NCBI GenBank assembly: GCA_963812195.1
Contig: CAWEUI010000023.1
Coordinates: forward strand, 62,001-126,000
Origin: ZC4RG30 sp963812195
GTDB taxonomy: Bacteria; Pseudomonadota; Gammaproteobacteria; Steroidobacterales; Steroidobacteraceae
Length of the DNA stretch: 64,000 nt
Direction of reading: 5' to 3'
This document shows, piece by piece, positions 27,309 through 36,562 of this stretch (the first letter of the stretch is position 1; each line of letters begins with the position of its first letter). The notes beneath the pieces are model-generated. The model had not been told where the DNA came from and ran no database searches. It saw only the letters and a list, made by a program, of their open reading frames with translations. Made by a program: the position numbers and the translations under genes.

Positions 27309-28388
27309 GTGCGTGTATTCAACTTTGCCGCCGGCCCCGCGACGCTGCCGCTGCCGGTGCTGGAGCAGGTACGGGACGAATTGCCGGACTGGCAGGGCAG
27401 CGGCATGTCGGTCATGGAGATCAGCCACCGCAGCAAGGCCTTCATGCGCGTGGCCGAACAGGCCGAAAGCGACCTGCGCGGGCTGCTGGCCGTGCCATCG
27501 CAGTACAAGGTGCTGTTCCTGCAGGGTGGCGCCACCGGCCAGTTCGCAGGCATTCCACTGAACCTTGCCTCCGCGGACGCGACGGTCGACTACGTCAATA
27601 CCGGGAGCTGGTCGAAGAAGGCGATCGGCGAGGCGAAGCGCTTCTGCGCCCGCGTGCACGTCGCCGCCGACGCGGGCGGGGCCTACAACAGCGTGCCCGA
27701 GGAGGCGCAATGGCAGCGCAGCGCCGATGCGGCCTACCTGCACTACACGCCCAACGAGACCATCGGCGGCGTGGCCGTGCCGTTCATCCCCGACACCGGC
27801 AAGGTGCCATTGGTGGCGGATTATTCCTCGTCGATCCTGTCCGGTCCGCTGGACGTGTCGCGCTTCGGGCTGATCTACGCCGGCGCGCAGAAGAACATCG
27901 GACCTTCGGGTCTGGCGCTTGTAATCGTGCACGAGGAGCTGATCGGACATGCGCGCACCGGCACGCCCTCGATCTGGAACTACCAGCAGATGGCGGCCGA
28001 CGGCTCCATGTCCAACACGCCGCCGACTTTCGGCTGGTATGTGGCGGGACTGGTATTCCGCTGGCTGAAGGGCCAGGGCGGGCTGGAGGCTGTGGGGCAA
28101 CGCAACCAGGACAAGGCTGCGCGCCTGTACGCGGCCATCGATGACAGCGATTTCTACGCCAATCCGGTGACGCCCAGCTGCCGCTCGATCATGAACGTGC
28201 CGTTCACGCTGGCCAAACCCGAGCTGGATGCCCAGTTCCTCAAGCAAGCCGCGGACGAAGGTCTGAGCAATCTTGCCGGGCACCGTTCGGTGGGCGGGAT
28301 GCGTGCCAGCATCTACAACTCGATGCCGCCCGAGGGGGTGGACGCATTGATCGCGTTCATGCGCGAATTCGAGCGTCGTCATGGCTGA
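27309..28388 (+). CDS. serC: Phosphoserine aminotransferase SerC
   Basis: 359-residue PLP enzyme converting 3-phosphohydroxypyruvate and glutamate to phosphoserine, and the matching step of pyridoxal phosphate synthesis. VFNFAAGPATLP starts the protein; PLP-binding features are GGATGQFAGIP, the Asp in VPLVADYSSSIL and the Lys in YAGAQKNIGPSG. The GTG at 27309 is chosen because SerC proteins begin directly before the FNF(S/A)AGPA motif; upstream in-frame codons have no homology. It overlaps serA by 8 bases and opens the amino-acid supraoperon. Confidence 0.94.
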   Translation: MRVFNFAAGPATLPLPVLEQVRDELPDWQGSGMSVMEISHRSKAFMRVAEQAESDLRGLLAVPSQYKVLFLQGGATGQFAGIPLNLASADATVDYVNTGSWSKKAIGEAKRFCARVHVAADAGGAYNSVPEEAQWQRSADAAYLHYTPNETIGGVAVPFIPDTGKVPLVADYSSSILSGPLDVSRFGLIYAGAQKNIGPSGLALVIVHEELIGHARTGTPSIWNYQQMAADGSMSNTPPTFGWYVAGLVFRWLKGQGGLEAVGQRNQDKAARLYAAIDDSDFYANPVTPSCRSIMNVPFTLAKPELDAQFLKQAADEGLSNLAGHRSVGGMRASIYNSMPPEGVDALIAFMREFERRHG

Positions 28389-29568
28389 GCGCTATCGCAT
28401 TCTCACATTGAACAACATCAGCACCAGGGGCCTGGAGCGCCTGCCGCGCGAGCGCTACGAGGTTGCCACCGGGCTGGAGCGACCCGACGCGGTGCTGCTG
28501 CGCTCGGCGGACATGCACAAAATGGCGCTGCCGGAAACCGTGCTGGCCGTGGCGCGGGCCGGCGCCGGCACCAACAACATTCCGGTCGGCGCGCTGGCCG
28601 GGCGCGGCATTCCGGTGTTCAACACACCGGGTGCGAATGCCAACGCAGTCAAGGAGCTGGTGATTGCCAGCCTGTTCCTGGCCGCGCGCAACATCGGCCC
28701 CGCCTGGCAATTCGCACGGTCCCAGAGCGGCGACGACGCGGCCATCAATGCCGCCGTGGAAAAGGGCAAGAAGAACTTCGTCGGATTCGAGTTGCCCGGC
28801 CGCACACTCGGCGTCGTGGGGCTGGGCGCCATCGGTGTCGAGGTGGCCAACACGGCGCTGGCACTGGGCATGAAAGTACTGGGCTACGATCCACAGCTCA
28901 CCGTGCAGCGCGCCTGGACACTGTCGGCGAACGTGCAGCAGGCGCTGTCGCTGGAGGATCTGTTCGCGCGCAGCGACGTGGTGACGGTACATGTACCGCT
29001 GGTCGAGGCCACGCGTTCGCTGGTCAATGCAGCGCGCATCGCGCTGATGCCCAGGGGTGGGGTGGTGCTGAACTTTGCCCGCGGCCCCATCGTCGACACG
29101 CCGGCCGTGGTGGCCGCGCTGGACGCGGGGCAGCTGCATGCCTACGTATGCGACTTTCCCGGCAATGCGCTGAAGGACCACCCACGGGTGATCACTTTGC
29201 CGCATCTGGGTGCCTCGACCGGTGAAGCGGAGGACAACTGCGCGGTGATGGCGGCCGAACAGCTGCGCGACTTCCTGGAAAACGGCAATATCCACAATTC
29301 GGTCAATTTTCCGGAGGCGGTGATGCCGCGGGCGCCAGGCACCACCCGCCTGGTGATCGCCAACAGCAACGTGCCCAACATGGTGGGACAGATCTCAACG
29401 CAGCTCGCCGCGGCAGGCGTCAATATCGCGGACCTGCTCAACAAGTCGCGCGGCGAAGTCGCCTATACGCTGATCGACGTCGATGGACCCGTCGACGCCG
29501 CCACGTTTGCCGCGTTGCGGGCAATTCCGGGTGTGCTCTCCGCGCGCCTGCTGCAGGGGCAGGGCTGA
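28381..29568 (+). CDS. serA: D-3-phosphoglycerate dehydrogenase SerA
   Basis: 395-residue NAD-dependent dehydrogenase that starts serine synthesis. N-terminal substrate domain with VARAGAGTNNIPV and FNTPGANANAVKELV, Rossmann motif GVVGLGAIGVEVAN, Arg/Glu/His active-site segments in NFARGPIVD and LPHLGASTGEAEDN, and a C-terminal ACT domain (VPNMVGQISTQLAAAGVNI) for serine feedback. It sits between serC and pheA, which is not the usual Pseudomonas arrangement but makes one unit with SerC. Confidence 0.93.
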   Translation: MAERYRILTLNNISTRGLERLPRERYEVATGLERPDAVLLRSADMHKMALPETVLAVARAGAGTNNIPVGALAGRGIPVFNTPGANANAVKELVIASLFLAARNIGPAWQFARSQSGDDAAINAAVEKGKKNFVGFELPGRTLGVVGLGAIGVEVANTALALGMKVLGYDPQLTVQRAWTLSANVQQALSLEDLFARSDVVTVHVPLVEATRSLVNAARIALMPRGGVVLNFARGPIVDTPAVVAALDAGQLHAYVCDFPGNALKDHPRVITLPHLGASTGEAEDNCAVMAAEQLRDFLENGNIHNSVNFPEAVMPRAPGTTRLVIANSNVPNMVGQISTQLAAAGVNIADLLNKSRGEVAYTLIDVDGPVDAATFAALRAIPGVLSARLLQGQG

Positions 29569-30701
29569 TGGCCCGGGCCCGCAAGAAGACGCCGGCCCGC
29601 AAGAAGGCCGCCGCGAACAAGGAGCCGGTCGAATCGATCCGCGTGCGCATCGATACAGTCGACCGGCAATTGCACGAGCTCATCAATCAACGCGCGGAAC
29701 TGGCGCGCCAGGTGGGCATCTCCAAGCACGCGGAAGGCCGCGTGATCGACTTCTACCGGCCCGAGCGCGAAGCACAGGTGCTGCGCCTGGCGCTGGAGCG
29801 CAACCACCACGGCGCGCTGCGCGACGAGGAAATCCTGCGGTTGTTCCGCGAGATCATGTCGGCCTGCCTGGCGCAGGAGAAGCCGCTCAAGGTGGCCTAT
29901 CTGGGCCCCGAGGGCACGTATTCGCAGCAGGCGGTGTTCAAGCAGTTCGGCCATTCTGTGCGGGCGCTGTCGCTGGTGTCCATTGACGAGGTCTTCCAGG
30001 AAGTACAGGCCGGCAACGCGGACTTCGGCGTGGTGCCGGTGGAGAACTCCTCCGAAGGCACGGTCAACAACACCCTGGACCGGTTCCTGTCCACCAGCCT
30101 CAACATCTGCGGTGAGGTGGAACTGCGCGTGCACCACAACCTGATGGGACGCGAGAAGGATCTGGCCAGGGTGCAACGCGTATGCGCGCATCCGCAGGCA
30201 CTGGGGCAGTGCCGGATGTGGCTCGACGATCATCTGCCCAACGCCGAGCGGGTGCCGGTCAGCAGCAATGCCGAAGGCGCGCGCCGCGCCCGCGACGAGC
30301 ATGGCACCGCGGCCATCGCCGCCGATGTCGCCGCGGAGGTCTACGGACTGTCGATTCTCGCGGCGAACATCGAGGACCACGTCGACAACACCACGCGCTT
30401 TCTGGTGATCGGCAGCCGCGTTCCGGGGCCCAGCGGAGCTGATCGCACCAGCATCCTGGTGTCCGGCGACAAGGCGAAGGCCGGATCGCTGTTTCACCTG
30501 CTGGAGCCGCTGGCCCGCTACAAGGTGAGCATGAGCCGCATCGAGTCGCGGCCCTCGCGGCGCCAGAAGTGGGACTACGTGTTCTTCATAGACCTGGAAG
30601 GGCACGCCGGGGATCCACCGGTGGCCAGGGCACTGGCCGAACTGAAGAAGCGCAGCTCGCTGTTTCGCGTGCTCGGCTCGTATCCCCGGGCCGTTCTGTG
30701 A
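29568..30701 (+). CDS. pheA: Chorismate mutase / prephenate dehydratase PheA
   Basis: 377-residue bifunctional enzyme for phenylalanine synthesis. A Lys/Arg-rich N-terminus (RKKTPARKKAA) precedes the AroQ chorismate mutase domain (RIDTVDRQLHELINQRAEL, 19 residues). The prephenate dehydratase domain begins at VAYLGPEGTYSQQA and has PVENSSEGTVN and the catalytic NTTRFLVIG. A C-terminal ACT domain contains GSLFHLLEPLARYKVSMSRI, SRPSRRQKWDYVFFID and so allows Phe inhibition. Its ATG abuts the serA stop by one base. Confidence 0.95.
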   Translation: MARARKKTPARKKAAANKEPVESIRVRIDTVDRQLHELINQRAELARQVGISKHAEGRVIDFYRPEREAQVLRLALERNHHGALRDEEILRLFREIMSACLAQEKPLKVAYLGPEGTYSQQAVFKQFGHSVRALSLVSIDEVFQEVQAGNADFGVVPVENSSEGTVNNTLDRFLSTSLNICGEVELRVHHNLMGREKDLARVQRVCAHPQALGQCRMWLDDHLPNAERVPVSSNAEGARRARDEHGTAAIAADVAAEVYGLSILAANIEDHVDNTTRFLVIGSRVPGPSGADRTSILVSGDKAKAGSLFHLLEPLARYKVSMSRIESRPSRRQKWDYVFFIDLEGHAGDPPVARALAELKKRSSLFRVLGSYPRAVL

Positions 30702-31843
30702 ACACCGCGGGCCATGCCCACGGCGGGCCGGGGAGCCTCGCCACGGCCGCCGTGCGCGCGCTCGCCCCGTATGTGATCGGCAAACCCATCGCCGAGCTGG
30801 CGCGCGAGCTGGGCCTGGCCGAAGAACAGATCATCAAGCTTGCCTCCAACGAAAACCCGCTCGGTCCCAGTCCGCTGGCGGTGGCAGCGCTGCGCGAGTG
30901 CCTGCCCGGTCTGTGGCTGTATCCGGATGGCAATGGCCACGACCTCAAGGCCGCGCTGGCGCGCCGGCATGGCGTGAGCCCCGCGCAGGTCACGCTGGGC
31001 AATGGTTCCAACGACCTGCTGGTCCTGCTGGCCGAATGCTTCCTGAGCGCGCAGGCCAGTGCCGTGTACTCGCAGTACGCCTTTGCCATTTACGGCCTGG
31101 TGGTGCAGGCCACCGGTGCGCGCCACAACGTGGCTGCCGCGTATCACGCCAGTCATTCGATGCCGTTCGGGCACGATCTGGCGGCGATGCTGGCCGCGAT
31201 CGACGCCGACACGCGCCTGGTCTACATCGCCAATCCCAATAACCCGACCGGCACATGGAACACGCCGGAGCAGTTGCGCGCCTTCCTGGACGCGGTGCCG
31301 GCCTCGGTCATCGTGGCGCTGGACGAGGCCTATTTCGAATACGCGCGGCGCGTGGACTGCCCCGACGGCATGAGCCTGGTCGGCGAGTATCCCAATCTGG
31401 TGGTGTTGCGAACCTTCTCGAAGGCTCATGCGCTGGCCGGCGTGCGCGTGGGCTATGCCGTGTCGCATCCGCAGATCGCCGACGTACTCAATCGCGTGCG
31501 CCAGCCCTTCAACGTCGGCATTCCCGGTCTGGTGGCAGCGCTGGCGGCCCTCGAGGATACGCAGCATCCGCGTCGCGCGGTGCAGCTGGTGGAGGACGGG
31601 CTGGTGCAGCTGGGCGCGGAACTGCCGCGCCTGGGCATCAAGGCGCATCCCACCGCCGGCAATTTCGTGCTGGCCGACGTCGGCGGCAACAGCCAGCTTG
31701 TCTACGAGCGGCTGCTGCGCCACGGCGTCATTGTCCGGCCGGTGGGCGGTTACGGCCTGCCGCATGCATTGCGCATCACCATCGGGACCGCCGAGCAGAA
31801 CGAGCGGCTCGTCGCGGCGCTGGCGGCGGCGATGCGCGGCTGA
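30698..31843 (+). CDS. hisC: Histidinol-phosphate / aromatic aminotransferase (HisC-type)
   Basis: 381-residue fold-type I PLP aminotransferase. LASNENPLGPSP, NGSNDLLVLL, IANPNNPTGTW, DEAYFEYA, the PLP Lys in RTFSKAHALAGVRVGY and RITIGTAEQNERL are family motifs. In this chromosomal position (pheA-hisC-aroA) the gene is the broad-specificity paralogue that acts on imidazole-acetol phosphate and on phenylpyruvate or 4-hydroxyphenylpyruvate. The GTG start at 30698 overlaps the pheA stop by 4 bases. Confidence 0.9.
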   Translation: MNTAGHAHGGPGSLATAAVRALAPYVIGKPIAELARELGLAEEQIIKLASNENPLGPSPLAVAALRECLPGLWLYPDGNGHDLKAALARRHGVSPAQVTLGNGSNDLLVLLAECFLSAQASAVYSQYAFAIYGLVVQATGARHNVAAAYHASHSMPFGHDLAAMLAAIDADTRLVYIANPNNPTGTWNTPEQLRAFLDAVPASVIVALDEAYFEYARRVDCPDGMSLVGEYPNLVVLRTFSKAHALAGVRVGYAVSHPQIADVLNRVRQPFNVGIPGLVAALAALEDTQHPRRAVQLVEDGLVQLGAELPRLGIKAHPTAGNFVLADVGGNSQLVYERLLRHGVIVRPVGGYGLPHALRITIGTAEQNERLVAALAAAMRG

Positions 31844-31859
31844 TGCCCGGACCGGCAAC

Positions 31860-33161
31860 ATGAAGAGCTACATCGTCCAGCCGGCCGGGAAGGTCGCCGG
31901 ACACGTGCGGGTGCCGGGGGACAAGTCCATTTCGCACCGCTCGGTGATGCTGGGCGGCATTGCCGAGGGTCGCACGGAAGTCACCGGCTTTCTGGCCAGT
32001 GCCGATTGCCTGGCAACGCTGGAGGCCTGCCGGGCGATGGGTGTTGCCGTGGAGCGGCGTGGCGAAACCTCCCTGACGGTGCACGGCCGTGGGCTGCATG
32101 GCCTGCAAGCCCCGCGGCACGTGCTCGACATGGGCAATGCCGGTACGGCGATCCGGCTTTCGATGGGGTTGCTCGCCGGGCAGCGCTTCGAATCCGTGCT
32201 GACCGGCGATGCCTCGCTGCGCTCGCGGCCGATGGAGCGCGTGGCCGCACCATTGCGCCAGATGGGCGCCGATATCCTCACCACCGACGGCAGACCACCC
32301 GTGACGTTGCGCCCCGTGGCGGCGTTGCACGGCATCGACTATGCGCTGCCGATGGCCAGCGCCCAGGTCAAATCGGCGATCCTGCTGGCCGGCCTGTATG
32401 CGCAGGGGACCACGACGGTGAGTGAACCCGCGCCCACGCGCGACCACACCGAGCGCATGCTGCGCGGCTTTGGCGTGCAGGTGCAGACCGAGGGGTCGCG
32501 GGTGCGGCTGACCGGCGCTCAGCAGCTCACCGGCACTCGCGTTGATGTTCCCGGCGACATCTCCTCCGCGGCATTCTTCCTGGTGGCTGGCGCGCTGGCC
32601 GGCGCGGATGGCTTCGTGGTGGAGAACGTGGGAGTCAATCCGACGCGCACCGGCGTGCTGGATATCCTCAAACTCATGGGCGCCGACCTGCGCATCCATC
32701 CGCGCACCACGGCCGGCTCCGAGCCCGTGGCGGACATCGAACTGCGTGCCAGCGCGCTGCGCGGCATCGCCGTGCCGGAACGGTTCGTGCCGCTGGCCAT
32801 CGACGAGCTGCCGGTGCTGTTCATTGCCGCCGCGGGCGCGGCCGGCGAGACCGTGTTCAGCGGCGCGGCGGAGCTGCGGGTCAAGGAGAGCGATCGCCTG
32901 GCCGTGATGGCCGAAGGGCTGACGCGTGCCGGCGTGCCCAATGAGCTGGCACCGGACGGCATCCGCATCGAGGGCGGTCACCGGCTGCGAGCGGCCGAGA
33001 TCAACAGCCACGGTGATCATCGCATCGCGATGGCATTCACCATCGCCAGCCTGCTGGCGGACGGGCCGCTGACCATTCGCGACGTGGAAAACATCGGCAC
33101 TTCCTTCCCGGGTTTCCTGCAGGCGGCAGGCGCATGCGGGCTGGACGTGTCGCTGGCATGA
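31860..33161 (+). CDS. aroA: 3-phosphoshikimate 1-carboxyvinyltransferase (EPSP synthase)
   Basis: 433-residue shikimate-pathway enzyme joining PEP and shikimate 3-phosphate; target of glyphosate. VPGDKSISHRSVMLGGIAEG starts the conserved part, followed by LDMGNAGTAIRLSMGLLAGQ, SLRSRPMERVAAPLRQMGA, SAQVKSAILLAGLYA and the C-terminal NSHGDHRIAMAF. The SISHRSVM/AGQ pattern is that of the class often found in Pseudomonas and Bacillus and reported as less glyphosate-sensitive; that is inference here. Sixteen bases separate it from hisC; tyrA, which in Pseudomonas stands between or is fused, is absent. Confidence 0.95.
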   Translation: MKSYIVQPAGKVAGHVRVPGDKSISHRSVMLGGIAEGRTEVTGFLASADCLATLEACRAMGVAVERRGETSLTVHGRGLHGLQAPRHVLDMGNAGTAIRLSMGLLAGQRFESVLTGDASLRSRPMERVAAPLRQMGADILTTDGRPPVTLRPVAALHGIDYALPMASAQVKSAILLAGLYAQGTTTVSEPAPTRDHTERMLRGFGVQVQTEGSRVRLTGAQQLTGTRVDVPGDISSAAFFLVAGALAGADGFVVENVGVNPTRTGVLDILKLMGADLRIHPRTTAGSEPVADIELRASALRGIAVPERFVPLAIDELPVLFIAAAGAAGETVFSGAAELRVKESDRLAVMAEGLTRAGVPNELAPDGIRIEGGHRLRAAEINSHGDHRIAMAFTIASLLADGPLTIRDVENIGTSFPGFLQAAGACGLDVSLA

Positions 33162-33860
33162 GCAGCGTCACGGCGCCGGTCATCGCCATCGACGGACCGT
33201 CGGGTTCGGGCAAGGGCACTGTCAGCCGGCGCGTGGCCACGCTGCTGGGCTGGCATCTGCTGGACAGTGGCGCCCTGTATCGACTGGTGGCGCTGGCCGG
33301 TCAGCAGGCACGGCTGCAGGCCGATGACGAGCCCGGGCATGCCGCTCTGGCTGTGGCGCTGCAGGTGCACTTCGGGCAGGCCGCCGATGGCGGCGAGCAG
33401 GTGCTCATGGGTGCTTCGCGGCAGGACGTGACCGCCGCCATTCGCACCGAAGAGGCGGGGCAGGGTGCCTCCCGGGTGGCGGCCTGGCCAGCGGTGCGCC
33501 AGGCGTTGTTGCAACGCCAGAGGGATTTCGCCCGCCCCCCGGGTCTGGTGGCTGACGGACGGGATATGGGCACCGTGGTCTTCCCCCTTGCCGCCCTGAA
33601 GGTATTCCTGACCGCCAGCGCCGCGGAAAGGGCGCGCAGGCGCCATAAGCAGTTGAAAGACAAGGGGGTCGGGTGCTAACCTCGCCGCCCTTTCGCAGGA
33701 GATAGCCGAGCGCGACAGGCGGGATTCGACCCGCGCGGTGTCGCCGCTGGTGCCCGCCGCGGAAGCCATGGTGATCGACAGTACCCGCCTCGGCATCGAG
33801 CAGGTCGTGGATCTGATCATGGCCGAAGCGCGCGCACGCGGGCTGTCCCCACAGCGATAA
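33158..33860 (+). CDS. cmk: Cytidylate kinase, one frameshift near the 3' end
   Basis: Phosphorylates CMP and dCMP. P-loop IDGPSGSGKGTVSRRVA at residues 10-26, LLDSGALYR, VADGRDMGTVVFP and ASAAERARRRHKQLKDKG are family motifs. Around 33671 one surplus G turns GVGANLAALSQEIAERDRRD into a premature stop; the frame then continues with DSTRAVSPLVPAAEAMVIDS and ends in ARGLSPQR at 33860. The corrected length is about 233 residues, normal. The start overlaps the aroA stop (ATGA). As an expected essential or near-essential gene it is probably intact in the organism. Confidence 0.92.
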
Positions 33861-33977
33861 GGGAAATGGGTCGGGGCGCCGTGCAATGCGGTGCCCTGGT
33901 GGTTCAACCAACCGTGCGGCCGGCTTCTTTACCAGCCCGACAAGGGTGCCGGTGCGCGCGCAACGAGTCTTGGGTGC

Positions 33978-35663
33978 ATGAGCGAATCTTTCAGCGAACT
34001 GTTTGAACAAAGCCTGGCCAACCAGCGTATCCGGCCGGGCCAGATCCTCACCGGTCAGGTAATCAGCGTTGGCGACGACATGGTCGTCGTGAACGTCGGC
34101 CTGAAGTCCGAAGCCGTCATTCCCATCGAGCAGTTCCGCAACGAGCTCGGCGAGATCGAAGTCGTCGAGGGCGACAACGTCGAGGTGGCGCTGGATGCCG
34201 TCGAGGACGGCAACGGCGAGACCCGGCTGTCGCGCGAGAAGGCCAAGCGCGCCCGCACCTGGACCCGCCTGGAGAAGGCCTTCAATGATTCGGAGATCGT
34301 CACCGGTGTGATCACCGGCCGCGTGAAGGGTGGCTTCACGGTCGAACTGGAAAACGTCCGCGCGTTCCTGCCCGGCTCGCTGGTCGATGTGCGCCCGGTG
34401 CGCGACACCAGCTACCTGGAGGGCAAGCCGCTCGAGTTCAAGGTCATCAAGCTCGACCAGAAGCGCAACAACGTGGTCGTGTCGCGGCGCGCCGTGGTGG
34501 AGCAGGAGTTCTCCGCCGAGCGCAGCGCGCTGATGGACAACCTGCAGGAAGGTTCGGTGGTCAAGGGCACGGTGAAGAACCTCACCGACTACGGTGCCTT
34601 CGTGGACCTGGGCGGCATCGACGGCCTGCTGCACATCACCGACATGGCCTGGAAGCGCGTCAAGCATCCTTCCGAGGTCGTGCAGGTGGGCCAGGAAGTC
34701 GAGGTGCGGATTCTCAAGTTCGACCGCGAGCGCTCGCGCGTGTCGCTGGGCCTGAAGCAGCTCGGCGCGGATCCGTGGGAGAACATCGCACGGCGCTACC
34801 CGCCGAATACGCGGGTGTTCGGCAAGGTCACCAACATCGCCGACTACGGCGCGTTCGTCGAGATCGAGGACGGCGTCGAGGGCCTGGTCCACGTTTCGGA
34901 AATGGACTGGACCAACAAGAACGTCAATCCCTCCAAGGTCGTGCAGACCGGCGAGGAGGTCGAGGTCATGGTGCTGGACGTCGACGAGGAGCGGCGCCGC
35001 ATCTCGCTGGGCCTGAAGCAGTGCAAGTCCAACCCGTGGAAGGAGTTCGCCGAGAACTTCAACCGTGGCGACAAGGTCTCCGGCCAGGTCAAGTCGATCA
35101 CCGACTTCGGCGTGTTCATCGGTCTGGCCGGCAACATCGACGGCCTGGTGCACCTGTCCGACATCAGCTGGGACATACCTGGCGAAGAGGCCGTACGCGG
35201 CTACCAGAAGGGTCAGCTCATCGAGGCCATGGTGCTGTCCATCGATCCGGAGCGCGAGCGCATCTCGCTGGGCATCAAGCAGCTGGCCAAGGATCCGTTC
35301 TCGGGCTACGTGGCCGAGCATCCGCGCGGCAGCATTGTTACCGGCACGGTCACCGAAGTGGATCAGCGCGGCGCGCTGATCGACCTGGGCAGTGGTGTCG
35401 AAGGCCAGTTGCGGGCCACCGAGCTGGGACGGGATCGCGTCGATGACGCGCGCACCGTGCTGAAGGTGGGCGATACGGTCGAGGCGAAGTTCGTCGGTGT
35501 GGACCGCAAGACCCGCTCGATTACGCTGTCGATCAAGGCCAAGGAGATGCACGAGGAGGCCGAAGCCGTGCAGAGCTATCGCACGGATCAGGGCAGCAGT
35601 GCTTCTTCGGGCACCAGCCTGGGCGACCTGCTCAAGGAGCAGATCGGCAACGATCGCGAGTAG
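33978..35663 (+). CDS. rpsA: 30S ribosomal protein S1
   Basis: 561 residues with six S1 OB-fold repeats, the mRNA-binding protein of the small subunit. The start is MSESFSELFEQSL, as in other gammaproteobacteria. Repeats 3-6 show the regular KGTVKNLTDYGAFVDLGGIDG / HITDMAWKRVKHPSEVV pattern (each written in short), RVSLGLKQL and repeats of it. ATG 33978 is chosen by homology; a leader of 117 bases separates it from cmk, suitable for the known autoregulation of rpsA. No indels. Confidence 0.97.
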   Translation: MSESFSELFEQSLANQRIRPGQILTGQVISVGDDMVVVNVGLKSEAVIPIEQFRNELGEIEVVEGDNVEVALDAVEDGNGETRLSREKAKRARTWTRLEKAFNDSEIVTGVITGRVKGGFTVELENVRAFLPGSLVDVRPVRDTSYLEGKPLEFKVIKLDQKRNNVVVSRRAVVEQEFSAERSALMDNLQEGSVVKGTVKNLTDYGAFVDLGGIDGLLHITDMAWKRVKHPSEVVQVGQEVEVRILKFDRERSRVSLGLKQLGADPWENIARRYPPNTRVFGKVTNIADYGAFVEIEDGVEGLVHVSEMDWTNKNVNPSKVVQTGEEVEVMVLDVDEERRRISLGLKQCKSNPWKEFAENFNRGDKVSGQVKSITDFGVFIGLAGNIDGLVHLSDISWDIPGEEAVRGYQKGQLIEAMVLSIDPERERISLGIKQLAKDPFSGYVAEHPRGSIVTGTVTEVDQRGALIDLGSGVEGQLRATELGRDRVDDARTVLKVGDTVEAKFVGVDRKTRSITLSIKAKEMHEEAEAVQSYRTDQGSSASSGTSLGDLLKEQIGNDRE

Positions 35664-35736
35664 GCGCAAGGGTACCAGTGGTCCAGGCGGGGCATGGCCG
35701 CTCCGCACGGACCGCGGGGTTTCAGGACAGGCGTGT

Positions 35737-36039
35737 ATGACGAAGTCGGAACTCATCGAGATCATCACGGCGAAGCAGAAGCACCTGCCGGCCCGCGACG
35801 TGGAGCTGGCGCTCAAGCAGATACTTGAAATCATGAGCGATGCGCTGGCCCAGGGTGAGCGTATCGAGATCCGCGGATTCGGCAGCTTCTCGCTGCATTT
35901 CCGGCCGCCGCGCCAGGGTCGCAACCCCAAGACCGGCGAGGCCGTTGCACTTTCGGGCAAACACGTACCGCACTTCAAACCAGGCAAGGACCTGCGCGAG
36001 CGGGTCAATTCCAGCGCCGGCTCGCCCATCCGCGACTGA
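35737..36039 (+). CDS. ihfB: Integration host factor subunit beta
   Basis: 100-residue nucleoid protein that bends DNA as a heterodimer with IhfA. MTKSELIEIITAKQKHL start, VELALKQILEIMSDALAQG dimer helices, ERIEIRGFGSFSLHF and the DNA-intercalating arm RNPKTGEAV with the key Pro. The end PGKDLRERVN is typical. It follows rpsA by 73 bases, the standard gammaproteobacterial order. Confidence 0.95.
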   Translation: MTKSELIEIITAKQKHLPARDVELALKQILEIMSDALAQGERIEIRGFGSFSLHFRPPRQGRNPKTGEAVALSGKHVPHFKPGKDLRERVNSSAGSPIRD

Positions 36040-36135
36040 CATCCGATCGGCACGCCGCGCCGGGGAATTTCACCACGATCGCCGCCGATATCCGCGCCCG
36101 CGGCGCCACTGCCAACCTCTAGCCTGATCGCGTCG

Positions 36136-36158
36136 AGCCGGACATGTCGTCCGGCTTT
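36136..36158 (+). terminator. Hairpin with short T run between ihfB and the ComEA-like gene
   Basis: AGCCGGAC-ATGTC-GTCCGGCT forms a perfect 8-bp GC-rich stem ending in TTT. It lies 97 bases after ihfB and 17 bases before the next ATG. The T run is short, so it may be a weak terminator for the rpsA-ihfB message or a hairpin in the next leader. Confidence 0.45.
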
Positions 36159-36174
36159 CAAGCGGAGGTGTCTC

Positions 36175-36513
36175 ATGTCGAAAAGCAAACTGTCGCTGCT
36201 GGCCTGGGGACTTGGCTGTGCGCTGCTGCTGTGCAGTGGCGTCTCTGAGGCCGGCCCGGTCAATATCAACACGGCCGATGCCGGCACGCTGGCCAGGGAA
36301 TTGAACGGCGTCGGGCTGAAGCTGGCACAGGCCATCGTCGACTACCGCCAGAAGCACGGTGCCTTCAAGTCGGCCGACGAACTCACGCTGGTCAAGGGCA
36401 TCGGTCCGGCGGCGATCGCCAGGAATCGCGGGCAGATCCGCGTGGCAGGTGCCGCGGCCGAGCACGGCAAGCCCGCCCGCAGCGCGAACCCGTCGGTGCC
36501 CGCGCAACATTAG
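36175..36513 (+). CDS. ComEA-like helix-hairpin-helix protein, secreted
   Basis: 112 residues: signal peptide (LSLLAWGLGCALLLCSGVSEA) in two parts, then a single (HhH)2 domain with PVNINTADAGTLARELNGVG, LAQAIVDYRQKHGAF and LTLVKGIGPAAIARN. This is the ComEA/YbaV-type periplasmic DNA-binding domain that draws transforming DNA across the outer membrane in competent bacteria. It has no membrane anchor beyond the signal. A strong GGAGG precedes the ATG at 36175. The galU gene follows 49 bases later. Confidence 0.85.
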   Translation: MSKSKLSLLAWGLGCALLLCSGVSEAGPVNINTADAGTLARELNGVGLKLAQAIVDYRQKHGAFKSADELTLVKGIGPAAIARNRGQIRVAGAAAEHGKPARSANPSVPAQH

Positions 36514-36562
36514 TCCTGTAAACTTCCGGGGTTGCGCACAAGTGACCCCGGAGCTACGGATA

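Noticed and set aside
33405..36335. A 976-codon open frame on the minus strand opposite rpsA and cmk
   Set aside because: It mirrors the codon pattern of GC-rich rpsA, has no recognisable domain and no plausible start; rpsA itself is certain.
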